Assembly: GCA_944319935.1 (NCBI GenBank)
Contig: CALUFM010000007.1
Location: 62,001 to 126,000, forward strand
From: an uncultured Prevotella sp.
GTDB lineage: Bacteria > Bacteroidota > Bacteroidia > Bacteroidales > Bacteroidaceae
Reading direction: 5' to 3'
Length of the DNA stretch: 64,000 nt
Position numbers and translations under genes: made by a program
Notes under the pieces: model-generated
Databases searched by the model: none
Told to the model about the DNA's origin: nothing
What the model saw: only the letters and a program-made list of their open reading frames with translations
Shown here: positions 41,570 to 51,407 of the stretch, piece after piece
How the letters are laid out: each line of letters starts with the position of its first letter
Position numbering within the stretch: position 1 is the first letter of the stretch

Positions 41570-44086
41570 TTATTTAATCCCGGATGGTTTCATTTCGCAA
41601 TAACGCTCGTACCATTGTTTCTTTTCGGGCGTGTCTATCGGGTCGTAATCGCTGATGATGCAACTGGTATAAAGGTCGTCGGCAAGGGCGAGCGTGATGT
41701 TCGAAAGCTCGAGCGTATCCTCAAATACCTTGCCTTGAGGACAGAACAGGCGTTGGCGTTTGATGGCTTCATATCCGTAAATCGCGCCCATGATGTTTCC
41801 GCAGACAGACCCTGTGGAGTCGCTGTCGCCGTCGTGGTTCACGGCTGCGATAATTGCTTCCTCCACGCTGTCAACATGCCTGACGGCGCAATACAAGGCG
41901 ATGGCCCATGCCTCTTCGCCCGTCCATCCCTCGCCAAGCAGCCTGATGTTCTCAGCGTCAGTGCTGTCATTCCCGGCAAGGTCTACGGCTTTTCTTGTCA
42001 GGTCTGCAAGGATGCGTTTGTCTTCTTTATACTGTCCCGCATAGATGGCGTCGAGTGAGGAAATGGTTTCAAGTGCCAATTCCCTTATTTCCCGCTTTGC
42101 CTGCTCCGCATCCATACATGCCAGCTTGTAAAGCAGGTGGGTTTGCATAGCTGCAGGCAAGAATGCCAACGGATGCTTGTGAGTGACTTCCGCCACTTTC
42201 GCTCCGGCTTCGTCCATGGCGGGAATGCTGTAAAACCTTTTGTTCCGGCCTTTGTATCCTGCAGCAAGCAGTGCCATGGGTGCCACACGCATGATTCCTC
42301 CGCAGCCTTTGCTGTTGTTCATCACAGTTTTGTTGTTCAGCAGGCTTTCGCAAGCCGACATGCAGGTGCGGCCCGGTGCGCGGCGGTGTGCCAGTTCGGA
42401 CAGGTCGCGAAGCCAGGTGTAGTGGAAATCATTTCCCAAAATCTTTTTTTTGATGCCTGTCTGGGTGTAATACCAGTCAAGATAAGCCCCGTCAACATAG
42501 TTCTCTGGCGCGCCGCCTATTCCGCGCATATATCCGCGTGTCACGCCCATAAGCATGCCGCATGCCGTGAAGAGCGTCATCTGTGTGTCGTCACTTACCC
42601 ATGCCTTGCCGTCTTTCGCCAGTTCGAACTGTGTTATGCCCCTTTCTCCATATTGTGACAAGATTTGGCTGCGGCTCATGAACTCCACGGAATAACCCAA
42701 CGCGTCTCCTGCCGCACCGGCCATCAGGCATCCCCTGATGCTGTCTTTTATGGTTTCTTTCCGGGTTTCAATATAACGGCCGGCATTGCGGGAGAAGTTC
42801 CTGACAAACTCTTCTTGCCCGTATGTTTCCGGCGTTTGGCTGTAAGCCGACTTCGGCATTTCCCTAAAGAAATTGCGCAGGGTTGCCAATGCGTCGAAGC
42901 CTTTATGTCCATTCAGTTGTATTGCTTTCAGACAACCAACGACCGTGCTGGTACGTCCAAGGCCTCTCCGGCTGTGGATATAGGTATAGCCGCCCGCTTT
43001 TTCCAAATTGCCCAGCTTGTCCAAGAGAAGATTGACCGACTCCAGTGACTGGGGTATGCCGCCGTCAGGAATGGGGAAACGCAGGTAAGTGACATCGTCG
43101 GGCAGAAGATGACGGTAGGGCTTCAGCTCTCCTTCTTCTGTCAAGTCCACAAAATGCTTCACTCCGAAATGCAGCATGTTCTTTATTTTCCGCTTGGCGG
43201 CTTCCTCGTCCTTGTCGCCCGGGTATTCCCCGGCAAACAAATATCCGTGTAAGTAATACGACTGATAGAGCGGCCGCGAAATGAAAGCCAAGAAGCGGTC
43301 GTTGATGTCGAGCAGGTCGGCGGGAAGCAGGGCGCGGCATTGCTCAATGAGTTCCGTACTGAATCCGCCTCCCATGGTACTGAAATGTTCTGCGCTGGCT
43401 ATAGAGGCGGTCATGGCACCTATTGTATCGGAATCGCCTCCCATGGAGATTGCAAGCCGCAACGCCTTCTCCGGAGGATAAATGCTGCGCTCAAGATAAG
43501 CCTTGATGGCAATGGGCACACTGCCTTGGCAGGTCACGTCAAACCCATAGCCGTCGCGTATCTCTTCCAAGTTGAAGTCAAGGTCATATCCTATGTCCTC
43601 TTTGACAAAACGCATTATCTTGGCTTTGTCAGCCCATTCGGTCTTCTTTATGAACACACAGCCCGCGATGGCTTGCGCTCCCTTGACGCCTTCGGGATGG
43701 TTGTGTGTGACTGAAGCCGTGATGCGCGCCAGCTCCAAGGCTTCTTCCAGCGAGTTGGCATACAAGCCCACGGGGCTTACCCGCATGGCCGAACCATTGC
43801 CAAAACTGTTGTAAGGCTGCGTGTTGTCGCTCATCAGCCATCTGCGGAACATCCCTCCGTAGCCGGCGTTGAGATACTTGCGCCCCAGGCGTTGCATGCA
43901 AGCCACAAGCGAATCTTCCTTGTGGGCATGGTCGGTCATCAACCATTCCGCCACGGCAAGGGTCATCACAGTATCGTCAGTGAACCGGCTACCTTCGGGA
44001 ACCAGTTCAAAATCCTCTGTCTTTATGTTGTACCATTCTCGGGTGCTGCCCACGATGTCGCCGATTATAGCCCCTAAAAGTTCCAT
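41570..44086 (-). CDS. Double ADP-ribosylglycohydrolase with a central phosphatase-like domain lacking the catalytic Cys
   Basis: 838 residues with three parts. Domain 1 (1 to about 290) is a DraG/ARH-type ADP-ribosylglycohydrolase with metal motifs FTDDT (35-39), NGSAMRVSPVG, THNHPEGVKGA and GGDSDTIGA (about 216-224). Domain 2 (about 300-440) resembles dual-specificity phosphatases: KHFVDLTEEGEL, the Asp loop YLRFPIPDGGIPQS and IHSRRGLGRTST. The P-loop Cys is Ser372 (codon AGC), so it is probably catalytically dead and may bind a phosphorylated or ADP-ribosylated ligand. Domain 3 (about 449-838) is a second glycohydrolase with VSDDTQMTLF, KGCGGIMRVAPMA, THKHPLAFLPAA and NHDGDSDSTGS. Both hydrolase domains look complete. 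It probably removes ADP-ribose from proteins, nucleic acids or small molecules. A vWA gene lies 158 bases upstream on the same strand. Confidence 0.88.
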   Translation of the reverse strand: MELLGAIIGDIVGSTREWYNIKTEDFELVPEGSRFTDDTVMTLAVAEWLMTDHAHKEDSLVACMQRLGRKYLNAGYGGMFRRWLMSDNTQPYNSFGNGSAMRVSPVGLYANSLEEALELARITASVTHNHPEGVKGAQAIAGCVFIKKTEWADKAKIMRFVKEDIGYDLDFNLEEIRDGYGFDVTCQGSVPIAIKAYLERSIYPPEKALRLAISMGGDSDTIGAMTASIASAEHFSTMGGGFSTELIEQCRALLPADLLDINDRFLAFISRPLYQSYYLHGYLFAGEYPGDKDEEAAKRKIKNMLHFGVKHFVDLTEEGELKPYRHLLPDDVTYLRFPIPDGGIPQSLESVNLLLDKLGNLEKAGGYTYIHSRRGLGRTSTVVGCLKAIQLNGHKGFDALATLRNFFREMPKSAYSQTPETYGQEEFVRNFSRNAGRYIETRKETIKDSIRGCLMAGAAGDALGYSVEFMSRSQILSQYGERGITQFELAKDGKAWVSDDTQMTLFTACGMLMGVTRGYMRGIGGAPENYVDGAYLDWYYTQTGIKKKILGNDFHYTWLRDLSELAHRRAPGRTCMSACESLLNNKTVMNNSKGCGGIMRVAPMALLAAGYKGRNKRFYSIPAMDEAGAKVAEVTHKHPLAFLPAAMQTHLLYKLACMDAEQAKREIRELALETISSLDAIYAGQYKEDKRILADLTRKAVDLAGNDSTDAENIRLLGEGWTGEEAWAIALYCAVRHVDSVEEAIIAAVNHDGDSDSTGSVCGNIMGAIYGYEAIKRQRLFCPQGKVFEDTLELSNITLALADDLYTSCIISDYDPIDTPEKKQWYERYCEMKPSGIK

Positions 44087-44244
44087 GTTGGCATGTTTTG
44101 TTGAGTTTTTTGAAATATAACCTGAATCCTTTTCGCTTCAAACAGTCATGTTCGCCAGCGTTGAAGCGGAAAAGGAAAGCTAAATTAGAGATGTTGGCGT
44201 GTGTCGGCGGCATCATTGCCGCCTTTCGCCGTCTTGCATGCTCG

Positions 44245-44985
44245 TTAATAGTCACCGTTTTTCTCTTCCTCGTCAAAAGCCTCGTCCGCCATGGCTGTGT
44301 ATTTCTTGCGTCGTTCATCTGCTGACATCGGCGCGGCCCCATCAACGGACTCCGTCTCCTTGAAATGTGACAGGCGTGTAAAGAAGTTCATGCGTGTGTG
44401 GCTGTCCTTTAGCATGCCGGCAGCCGTGCCGGCCGCACTGTATGCAAAGTTGCGGGCGTTGCGGATGGACAGGTCTTCCGCCACTTCTACGGCATTCTGG
44501 TTCGCTCCCATGTAGGTGAATGTCCACCCTTCGCCGCGCAGGCGTTCCACCAGGCTCTTGATGGCCTTGCCGCTGTATTCCTTGGAAGCGTTTTCCATGC
44601 CGTCCGTGATGATTGTTACAACCACAACCGCGTCTTCCATGTCCTTTACGTGCCCTTGCATGGACGTGAGCGTGAAGCCCATCGCGTCGTAGAGCGGCGT
44701 AGTGCAACAGGGAACATAGTCGTCCATGCTCAACTGGCGGGCTTCCTGCACCGGTGTCTTGTCGAACACATGTTTTGTCTCGCAATTGCAAAATGTCACC
44801 AACGACACGTAATGCTCCTGTGTCTCCGCGAATTTCTCTTGTGCTTTCCTGATGCCGGCCAGCGTCTCGTTGAACCCGTCTACGGCGGCACGCCGTATGC
44901 ACTCCATCGAACCGCTACGGTCAAGGATAATAACATTGAACACTTGGGTCTTCTTCAAATCTTTCTTTTCCTTGTTGTTTTCCAT
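44245..44985 (-). CDS. von Willebrand factor A domain protein
   Basis: 246 residues, cytoplasmic (no signal peptide). The vWA domain (about 15-190) has a full MIDAS metal site: DRSGSM (Asp22, Ser24, Ser26), the Thr in CCTTPLYDAMG and the Asp in TIITDGMEN. The C-terminal 60 residues are charged and helical. vWA proteins usually bind partners through the MIDAS metal. It lies upstream of and in the same direction as the double ADP-ribosylglycohydrolase, and the pair is probably one transcription unit. The adjacency suggests a common pathway; no partner such as an ADP-ribosyltransferase is visible. Confidence 0.88.
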   Translation of the reverse strand: MENNKEKKDLKKTQVFNVIILDRSGSMECIRRAAVDGFNETLAGIRKAQEKFAETQEHYVSLVTFCNCETKHVFDKTPVQEARQLSMDDYVPCCTTPLYDAMGFTLTSMQGHVKDMEDAVVVVTIITDGMENASKEYSGKAIKSLVERLRGEGWTFTYMGANQNAVEVAEDLSIRNARNFAYSAAGTAAGMLKDSHTRMNFFTRLSHFKETESVDGAAPMSADERRKKYTAMADEAFDEEEKNGDY

Positions 44986-45035
44986 AATTGTAATTCTTAA
45001 GTTAGGTACAAATAGATAGTTGTGTTAGTGAAAGA

Positions 45036-45043
45036 CAAAGTTA
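45036..45043 (-). promoter_or_regulatory. -7 box for the vWA-glycohydrolase operon
   Basis: TAACTTTG on the minus strand about 50 bases before the vWA start; no clear -33 TTTG at normal spacing. The remaining gap to 45848 holds only the repeat at 45296 and A/T-rich sequence. Confidence 0.45.
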
Positions 45044-45295
45044 CAAAATATTTCGGAAAAATCTCTCTGTCATGGCCGGAAAGTTGATTCTTTTCATGGC
45101 CGGGCATTGCTTCTCTTTCTTGTTCAGGCAAATCCTTGTCAGTTGTCCTGCAAATGTAGGTTTGGGATAAGAAGACAAACGGATCTGTGGAGAGCTTCAT
45201 TATGCAAGATTTTCATCCAGTGGGCACAATAAGTAGAGCAGCTTGACAAACAGGCTCTTATGTTAATGTCTTTTGGGCGAATTGCGCGGGAATGT

Positions 45296-45385
45296 GAAAG
45301 ACCGTGTTTCAGCGTGCAAAAGGCGGCAAACGGCGGTGCGAAAGGCCATGTATTGCAAACCGAAATGCCGTCTTTTGGCCAGCAC
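45296..45385. repeat. AAAAGGCC-type intergenic repeat
   Basis: Units such as AAAGACCGTGTTTCAGCGTG, CAAAAGGCGGCAAACGGCGG and GAAATGCCGTCTTTTGGCCA. It sits between the divergent vWA and GH26 genes. Confidence 0.55.
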
Positions 45386-45799
45386 CTGATTGTTGCGGCG
45401 CACACGCCTTGTGGCATTGGTGTCCCAAGGATATCATCGACAATTCATATAAGTGTTTGAGAATGTGCATATTATAAGCCAAAAACCGTGAGGTGGATTT
45501 CAAAAGACAATTAAAAACTAACTTTGTGTCAAATATAAAAAAAGCACAATTCCATTAAGTCTTCATCCAATTTGCCCAATGTCTTACCCATGACAAGTTT
45601 TCTACCGTTTGGTAAGGCGGTGCTTATGTGAAAGACTTCATTTGTTGGAAGCGTCTGCTCGTAATGATATGGGCTTAGTTGATGTCGATTTTATGCAAAA
45701 CCAAGGTTCCGGCTTCGCATATTTTATCAGAAGATGATACTTTTATGGCAATGCCTGAAAATAGGAAAAACAAAGCAAATTCCTTTACAATCTTTTTCA

Positions 45800-45807
45800 T
45801 ATTTTTG
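45800..45807 (+). promoter_or_regulatory. -7 box of the mannan utilisation operon
   Basis: TATTTTTG, 42 bases before the first GH26 start. No good -33 TTTG is present, which would suit activation by the AraC-type regulator of the locus. Confidence 0.4.
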
Positions 45808-45848
45808 CGGCGTTAATCTAACAAGACCGAAACTTTAACTTAACTAAA

Positions 45849-47012
45849 ATGACATACTATTTATTCAATCGCAGCTCATTTATGAGGATTATAACCGTGC
45901 GCTTACGCTGGGGATTTGTCCTTGCGGGCGCGTTGTTGGCAGCCTTCACGGCCGACGCACAGCACAAACTTTGCAACCCTTCGGCCACGCAGGAGGCGCA
46001 GAAGGTGTACTCGGCGTTGTGGGATGTGTACCAGAAGCAGACGTTGTCGGCCACTGTGGCAAACGTAGACTGGAATATCAAGGAAGCCGAGAACGTGCAT
46101 GAGTGGACTGGCAAGTGGCCTGTGATGAATGTGTTTGACTTCATCAACTTCCACAACTCGAAAGACGTCAACCCTAAGGGTTGGCTCGACTACAGCGACA
46201 TCACGCAGGTGGAGGCGTGGTGGAAAGCGGGCGGGCTTGTAGGCTGTATGTGGCACTGGAACGTCCTTGCAAACAACGGCAAGGATCTAACCTGCACTCC
46301 TGGCACGGAGCCTGGGCAGACGAGTTTCGACGTATCGAAGATTGACGACATAAGCTCGAAGGAATACAAGCAAATCGTCAAGGACATCGACCAGATAGCC
46401 AAGTACCTCGGCAAGATGCAAGATGCCGGCATACCCGTGATATGGAGACCGCTGCACGAGGCCGCGGGCAACATCTACGAGTTTGAGGGCGGCAAGGCAT
46501 GGTTCTGGTGGGGCTGCGGCGGAGCCGAGACTTACAAGAAGCTGTGGCGGCTGATGTATCACCGCCTGGTTGACGAACATAAGCTGAACAACCTCATCTG
46601 GGTGTGGACTTCGCAGGTGGCCGACAGCACGTGGTATCCCGGCGACGAATACGTTGATGTCGTGGGGCGCGACAATTACAAAGCCCTGCAATACCCCCTG
46701 ATGAAAGAGTACAAGACCCTCTCTGAAAGATACCCCGGCAAAATCGTGGCTCTGGCTGAATGCGGCAACGGCGACGAGGTGGCGATGTCGCCCTGGAGCA
46801 AGATTTGGCAGCGCGGCTCACGTTGGTGCTGGTTCATGCCTTGGTATGATTACAGTTACAACGCGGGGCAAAGCGAGGAACACAAGTTCGCCGGGAAAGA
46901 CTGGTGGACTGACGCCTTCGGCAGCGGTACCGTGCTTGACCGCGATGCCTTCAAGGCCCTTCTTGGCAAGACATATAAATACGTACTCGTAAAAGACGAC
47001 CAAGTGCTATGA
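45849..47012 (+). CDS. GH26 endo-beta-1,4-mannanase, secreted
   Basis: 387 residues from ATG 45849; an ATG at 45882 gives a more typical signal peptide (MRIITVRLRWGFVLAGALLA, cleaved near TADAQ). GH26 fold: the acid/base Glu lies in IPVIWRPLHEAAGNIY and the nucleophile Glu in KIVALAECGNGDE. Aromatic subsite residues are in AWFWWGCGGAETYKKLW and WCWFMPWYDYSYN. It hydrolyses beta-1,4-mannosidic bonds in mannan, galactomannan or glucomannan. First gene of the SusCD operon; its stop overlaps the next start by 4 bases. Confidence 0.92.
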   Translation: MTYYLFNRSSFMRIITVRLRWGFVLAGALLAAFTADAQHKLCNPSATQEAQKVYSALWDVYQKQTLSATVANVDWNIKEAENVHEWTGKWPVMNVFDFINFHNSKDVNPKGWLDYSDITQVEAWWKAGGLVGCMWHWNVLANNGKDLTCTPGTEPGQTSFDVSKIDDISSKEYKQIVKDIDQIAKYLGKMQDAGIPVIWRPLHEAAGNIYEFEGGKAWFWWGCGGAETYKKLWRLMYHRLVDEHKLNNLIWVWTSQVADSTWYPGDEYVDVVGRDNYKALQYPLMKEYKTLSERYPGKIVALAECGNGDEVAMSPWSKIWQRGSRWCWFMPWYDYSYNAGQSEEHKFAGKDWWTDAFGSGTVLDRDAFKALLGKTYKYVLVKDDQVL

Positions 47013-48151
47013 GAAATTTCAAATTCATTTCAACGTTTTGCGCGCTCTTGATGGCGGCTGTTGTAGCTACGGCTGCTGAGCGCACCATCCTGCTCGGCCC
47101 CAAGACCATCGGCGCGGGATGGAAAGACAACATCGTGATACTGCCCCAGCAGTTCGCCACGACACAGGTGGGCGACATCCTGACCGTATATGTCGATGAA
47201 GTGAAAGGCGGTGCGCAGGGTGCGTTCCAAGACCCTGCCGACTGGCAGGCCATTGCGCCCGAATATGCCTACTTCGGCGTGTCAGGGCCTTTCCGCCTTA
47301 AAGTCACCCAGGAGATACTCGACAAAATCAAGCAGCGCGGCCTGGCCATAGGCGGCCATGACTACCGCATACTGCGCGTGACGCACATCCCCGCTGCCGA
47401 GATGGTGGAGAAGGTTGTCTACCGCGGCCCGTCAGTCTTGATGAAAGATGACTGGAGCGCGAGCGCGGCCGTGCAGAAGGACTGCTTCAAGGATGTGAAA
47501 GTGGGCGATGCGCTCCACTTCAAGGTGAGCCGCGTAGAGGAAGGGGCTGCCCTGAAGGTGATGGACTTCAGGTGGAACGCCATGGAACCTTCGCTTGACG
47601 GTGTGCCGGTGGGTAAAGACGGAGTAACCGTGCCCATAGTGGAACAGTCGCAGCTAATCAAGCTCCAACTTGCCGGTTCTGACGGCGTAAGCATGCGCGT
47701 TGGCGGAAAGGGGTACAGGCTGGAGAAAATCTCGGTGGTGTCGTTCACAGGCGTACGCGACGAAGACCTGACCAACGCCCAGCGCGCCCCCAAGGAGTAC
47801 AAGCTGCAGCCCGGCGAGCTGTTTCATGGCGAGAAGGTGCTGCCGCAAGACTGGAGCGGCAACCTGCGCATCACGGCGGAACCGTTTCAGGAATGCACTG
47901 AGAGCGACTGCATAGTGGTCAGCTACAAGGACATTCAGCAGGGATGCGAACCCCAAATATCGTTTCGCGAGAACAAGGGGAAGTGGCTCGACCTTACGGG
48001 CAGCCAAGAGCCGGTGTGGTACAAGCTCGACGGCAACGACGTGGTGCTGACGCTCGACGCCGCCATGCTTGACAAGCTGATGACAGACGGGCTTGTGATA
48101 ACGGGCGTCGGGGCGACGATAACGAAAGTGTACATCATCCATATAAATTGA
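47009..48151 (+). CDS. Secreted protein with three repeated beta-rich modules, candidate glycan-binding protein
   Basis: 380 residues with a signal peptide (ending near VATAAE). Three modules of about 110-125 residues follow. Each has an opening such as LLGPKTIGAGWKDNIVILP or FHGEKVLPQDWSGNLRITAE, a (V/S)GD-(I/A)L or CIVVSY strand, and an end such as LAIGGHDYRILRVTHI or LVITGVGATITKVYIIHI. The same module occurs twice in the proteins at 54728 and 59847. The pattern suggests a carbohydrate-binding beta-sandwich, but no named family is recognised. It is co-transcribed with the mannanase (4-base overlap) and 31 bases before susC, so it probably binds mannan at the surface or in the periplasm. 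Confidence 0.75.
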   Translation: MRNFKFISTFCALLMAAVVATAAERTILLGPKTIGAGWKDNIVILPQQFATTQVGDILTVYVDEVKGGAQGAFQDPADWQAIAPEYAYFGVSGPFRLKVTQEILDKIKQRGLAIGGHDYRILRVTHIPAAEMVEKVVYRGPSVLMKDDWSASAAVQKDCFKDVKVGDALHFKVSRVEEGAALKVMDFRWNAMEPSLDGVPVGKDGVTVPIVEQSQLIKLQLAGSDGVSMRVGGKGYRLEKISVVSFTGVRDEDLTNAQRAPKEYKLQPGELFHGEKVLPQDWSGNLRITAEPFQECTESDCIVVSYKDIQQGCEPQISFRENKGKWLDLTGSQEPVWYKLDGNDVVLTLDAAMLDKLMTDGLVITGVGATITKVYIIHIN

Positions 48152-48182
48152 CAATTTATTAACATTTTCAAGTAATCTAATT

Positions 48183-51100
48183 ATGTATAAATGGATTTTA
48201 TGGTGCGTCATGCTGTTCGCATGGTGTGCCAACGTGAACGCACAACACACGGTCACGGGCCAGGTTGTTGACGGTTCGGCCAACAACGAGCCTATGATTG
48301 GTGCAACAGTGCAAGTGCTGGGCACGTCAGTGGGCGTGGTTGCCGACCTTGATGGCAACTTCTCACTCGCAATGCCGGCAGGAAAGGAACTCATCCAAGT
48401 GTCCATGATTGGCTATAAGACACAGGTCATCAACGTCAAGGGCAAGTCTTCCGTGAAGGTGGTGATGCAGGAAGAAGCCAACGAGATGGACGAACTGGTG
48501 GTAGTCGGATACGGAACGATGAAGAAACGCGACCTCAGCGGCTCCGTAGCTCAAATCAAGGGAGACGACCTTATGAAAGGTGGAGCTACTGACATCGCCC
48601 ACGGATTGCAAGGCAAAATCGCCGGCGTGCAAATCAACCAGAGCGACGGCGCGCCCGGAGCGGGCGTCAGTATCACCGTGCGTGGAGCCAACTCGTTCAC
48701 AACAAGCTCACAGCCGCTGTACATCGTGGACGGAGTCCCATTCGGAACTAACCCCAACGGCACACCTACCTCAGGCGCAAACGAGGGCAACAACCAGTTC
48801 ACCTCGCCATTGTCGATGCTCAATCCCAACGAGATTGAGAACATCGAGGTGTTGAAAGACGCTTCGGCAACGGCCATCTACGGCTCGCGCGGTGCCAATG
48901 GTGTTGTCATCATCACCACGAAGAAGGGAAAGCAGAGCGACGGAGGACGCCCGAAAATCGAGCTTAACGTCAAACTTGGACTACAGACGATTGGCAAGCG
49001 CGTCAAGGTGCTTGACCCTTACACTTACGCCCTCTACCAGAACGAGCAGTATGCCAACAGTCATTATTATGAAGGCAGCACGGCCGCATACCCTTATCGC
49101 GGCGAGTGGAACTACCCGTATGTGAACGGCAACTATATCTATACGGCCGGAACATACAACCCCGGGCCTGAGGACTTCCTCAACCCTGGCGTCCGCACTG
49201 ACCAATACGGCAACATCGACGAGGTGGCCATAGCCAACTGGCAGGACGAAATCTACCGCACCGGCTTCCAGCAGGACTACAATGTCAGCGTAAGCAACGG
49301 CACAAGCAAGGGCTGGTACAACTTCTCGGGCAACTACACGAAGCAAAGCGGTATCATAAAGAACACCGGATATGAGCGTTACGGAATATCAATCAACATC
49401 GGACGCCACGTTACTGACTGGTTTGAAATAGGTACAAGCTCGTTCTTTACCAACACTACGACCGACTTTCAACGCACAGGTTCGCAGAACACCGGCGTCA
49501 TCCGTTCGGCTCTTATCTTCCCTCCGACATACGGAGTGCATACCTCAACCGAACAGCTTGACGAGCTTAACTGGCTCGCAACCAACCCCGTGAACTACAT
49601 CAACGGCGCGAAGGACCAACTGAAGCAAATCAACTGGTTTTCAAGCAGCTATCTGGAAGTTAAGTTCGCACCGTGGTTGAAGTTCCGCCAGAACCTCGGT
49701 CTCGGTTACAACGACGACCACCGAGGCACGTATTATGACCGTCACACGCAGGAAGGACGAACTCCTAACAACGGTTTGGGCGGCAAGGCCACGAACATTT
49801 GGAAGAGCTTGACGTCAGAAAGCATCCTTACGTTTGACAAACGGTGGGGTGTACACTCCCTGAACGTGATGGCCGCCATGACGTTTGAGAAGGGAACAGG
49901 TGAAAGTTCATCAATGTCGGCAACCAATTTCCCGACCGACTTCACCAAGGACGGCGACATGAGCCTTGCCTTGGACAGGCCTACAATATCCAGCAGTACC
50001 ACAGAACAGGCTCTTGAGTCGTTCCTCGGACGTGTCAACTACTCGCTGCTTGACCGCTATCTCTTCACCGCCAGCGTGCGTACCGACGGCAGTTCGAGCT
50101 TCGCGAAGAACAACAAGTGGGCCACGTTCCTGTCAGGAGCGTTTGCGTGGAGGGCCAGCGAGGAGAAGTTCATACAAAACCTCAACATCTTCTCCAACCT
50201 GAAGTTCCGCTTGAGCTTCGGCCAAACGGGTAACCAAGGCATCGGAGCTTACCGCACCCTCACCGTCCTCAATGCCGCAAACTATCCTTACAACGGTTCG
50301 TTGGAGAGCGGAATGTCCATGATTGACTGGCGAGGGCCAACCAACCCGAACCTGAAATGGGAAACAACGGACCAGTTCAACGCCGGTATCGACATGGGAT
50401 TCTTGGACAACCGCTTGCAGCTCACTGTTGACTATTACTACAAGAAGACGCGCGACTTGCTGCAGAACGTCACCATACCGGGCAGCTCCAGCTTCACACA
50501 GATGCTCGTCAACAGCGGCAATGTCACCAATGAGGGACTTGAGTTCTCGCTCAACTACGACGTGTTCCGCAACAGTCCGGTAAGATGGAGCATCTCGGCC
50601 AACCTCTCGTTCAACCGCAACAAAATCGGCGGACTTGACGGCGACCAGTATGCGACATCGCTCTGGAGCGCGGCTGACCAGGCCTTCCTCCAGCGCAACG
50701 GATGCCCGATAGGTACTCTTTATGGATATGTGGAGGACGGATTCTTCGATAATCTTGCCGAGGTGCGCTCGTTCCCGGCATACGCGAACTTGTCAGATAC
50801 AGAGGCTCGCCGCTACATCGGTGAGATAAAATACCGCGACTTGAACGGCGACGGGCAGATAACGGCGGCCGACAAGACAATCATCGGCGACACCAACCCT
50901 GACTTCGTGTATGGTTTCACGAGCAACCTGTCATGGAAAAACTTCACCCTCTCGTTCATGCTGCAAGGCTCTCAGGGCAACGACATCCTCAACTACAACC
51001 TCACCGACATTGAGATGGGCAACTACGGAAACATCACATGGGAGGCATACAACTCACGCTGGACGGCCGACAACACCTCAGCCGCGCGCTGGCCGAAGCC

Positions 51101-51389
51101 TACTGCGGGCTACAACCGCACATGGCTGTTCAGCGACCGCTACGTTGAGAATGGCAGTTACCTGAAGATGAAGTACATCACATTGGCATACGATTGGCTC
51201 AAGCCGTTCCCCGGAATACAGAAAATCAACATATCGTTCACTGCCAACAACCTCTTTACGATAACGAACTACAGTTGGTTTGACCCTGACGTGAACGCCG
51301 GCGGCACCAACGCTGCCACACCGGGCGTTGACAGCTACTCATATCCGAGCGCACGCACGTTCACCCTCGGACTCAACTTCACATTCTAA
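48183..51389 (+). CDS. susC: SusC/RagA-type TonB-dependent outer-membrane transporter
   Basis: 1068 residues, normal SusC size. A signal peptide (ending VNAQH) is followed by a carboxypeptidase-like extension (TVTGQVVDGSANNEPMIGAT, about 22-100), then the TonB-box region MDELVVVGYGTMKKRDLSGS and the plug (VQINQSDGAPGAGVSITVRG and YIVDGVPFG). A 22-strand barrel follows, ending in aromatic TLGLNFTF. It imports oligosaccharides delivered by SusD, energised by ExbBD-TonB as encoded at 0.4-3.4 kb. The context (GH26, GH36, GH130) points to (galacto)manno-oligosaccharides. susD follows after 18 bases. Confidence 0.96.
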   Translation: MYKWILWCVMLFAWCANVNAQHTVTGQVVDGSANNEPMIGATVQVLGTSVGVVADLDGNFSLAMPAGKELIQVSMIGYKTQVINVKGKSSVKVVMQEEANEMDELVVVGYGTMKKRDLSGSVAQIKGDDLMKGGATDIAHGLQGKIAGVQINQSDGAPGAGVSITVRGANSFTTSSQPLYIVDGVPFGTNPNGTPTSGANEGNNQFTSPLSMLNPNEIENIEVLKDASATAIYGSRGANGVVIITTKKGKQSDGGRPKIELNVKLGLQTIGKRVKVLDPYTYALYQNEQYANSHYYEGSTAAYPYRGEWNYPYVNGNYIYTAGTYNPGPEDFLNPGVRTDQYGNIDEVAIANWQDEIYRTGFQQDYNVSVSNGTSKGWYNFSGNYTKQSGIIKNTGYERYGISINIGRHVTDWFEIGTSSFFTNTTTDFQRTGSQNTGVIRSALIFPPTYGVHTSTEQLDELNWLATNPVNYINGAKDQLKQINWFSSSYLEVKFAPWLKFRQNLGLGYNDDHRGTYYDRHTQEGRTPNNGLGGKATNIWKSLTSESILTFDKRWGVHSLNVMAAMTFEKGTGESSSMSATNFPTDFTKDGDMSLALDRPTISSSTTEQALESFLGRVNYSLLDRYLFTASVRTDGSSSFAKNNKWATFLSGAFAWRASEEKFIQNLNIFSNLKFRLSFGQTGNQGIGAYRTLTVLNAANYPYNGSLESGMSMIDWRGPTNPNLKWETTDQFNAGIDMGFLDNRLQLTVDYYYKKTRDLLQNVTIPGSSSFTQMLVNSGNVTNEGLEFSLNYDVFRNSPVRWSISANLSFNRNKIGGLDGDQYATSLWSAADQAFLQRNGCPIGTLYGYVEDGFFDNLAEVRSFPAYANLSDTEARRYIGEIKYRDLNGDGQITAADKTIIGDTNPDFVYGFTSNLSWKNFTLSFMLQGSQGNDILNYNLTDIEMGNYGNITWEAYNSRWTADNTSAARWPKPTAGYNRTWLFSDRYVENGSYLKMKYITLAYDWLKPFPGIQKINISFTANNLFTITNYSWFDPDVNAGGTNAATPGVDSYSYPSARTFTLGLNFTF

Positions 51390-51407
51390 CAAAGAAACGA
51401 CAAGACA

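Noticed and set aside
42960..42990. Active phosphatase in the double glycohydrolase
   Set aside because: The P-loop codon was read on the minus strand as AGC (Ser), not Cys, so classical phosphatase activity is not expected.
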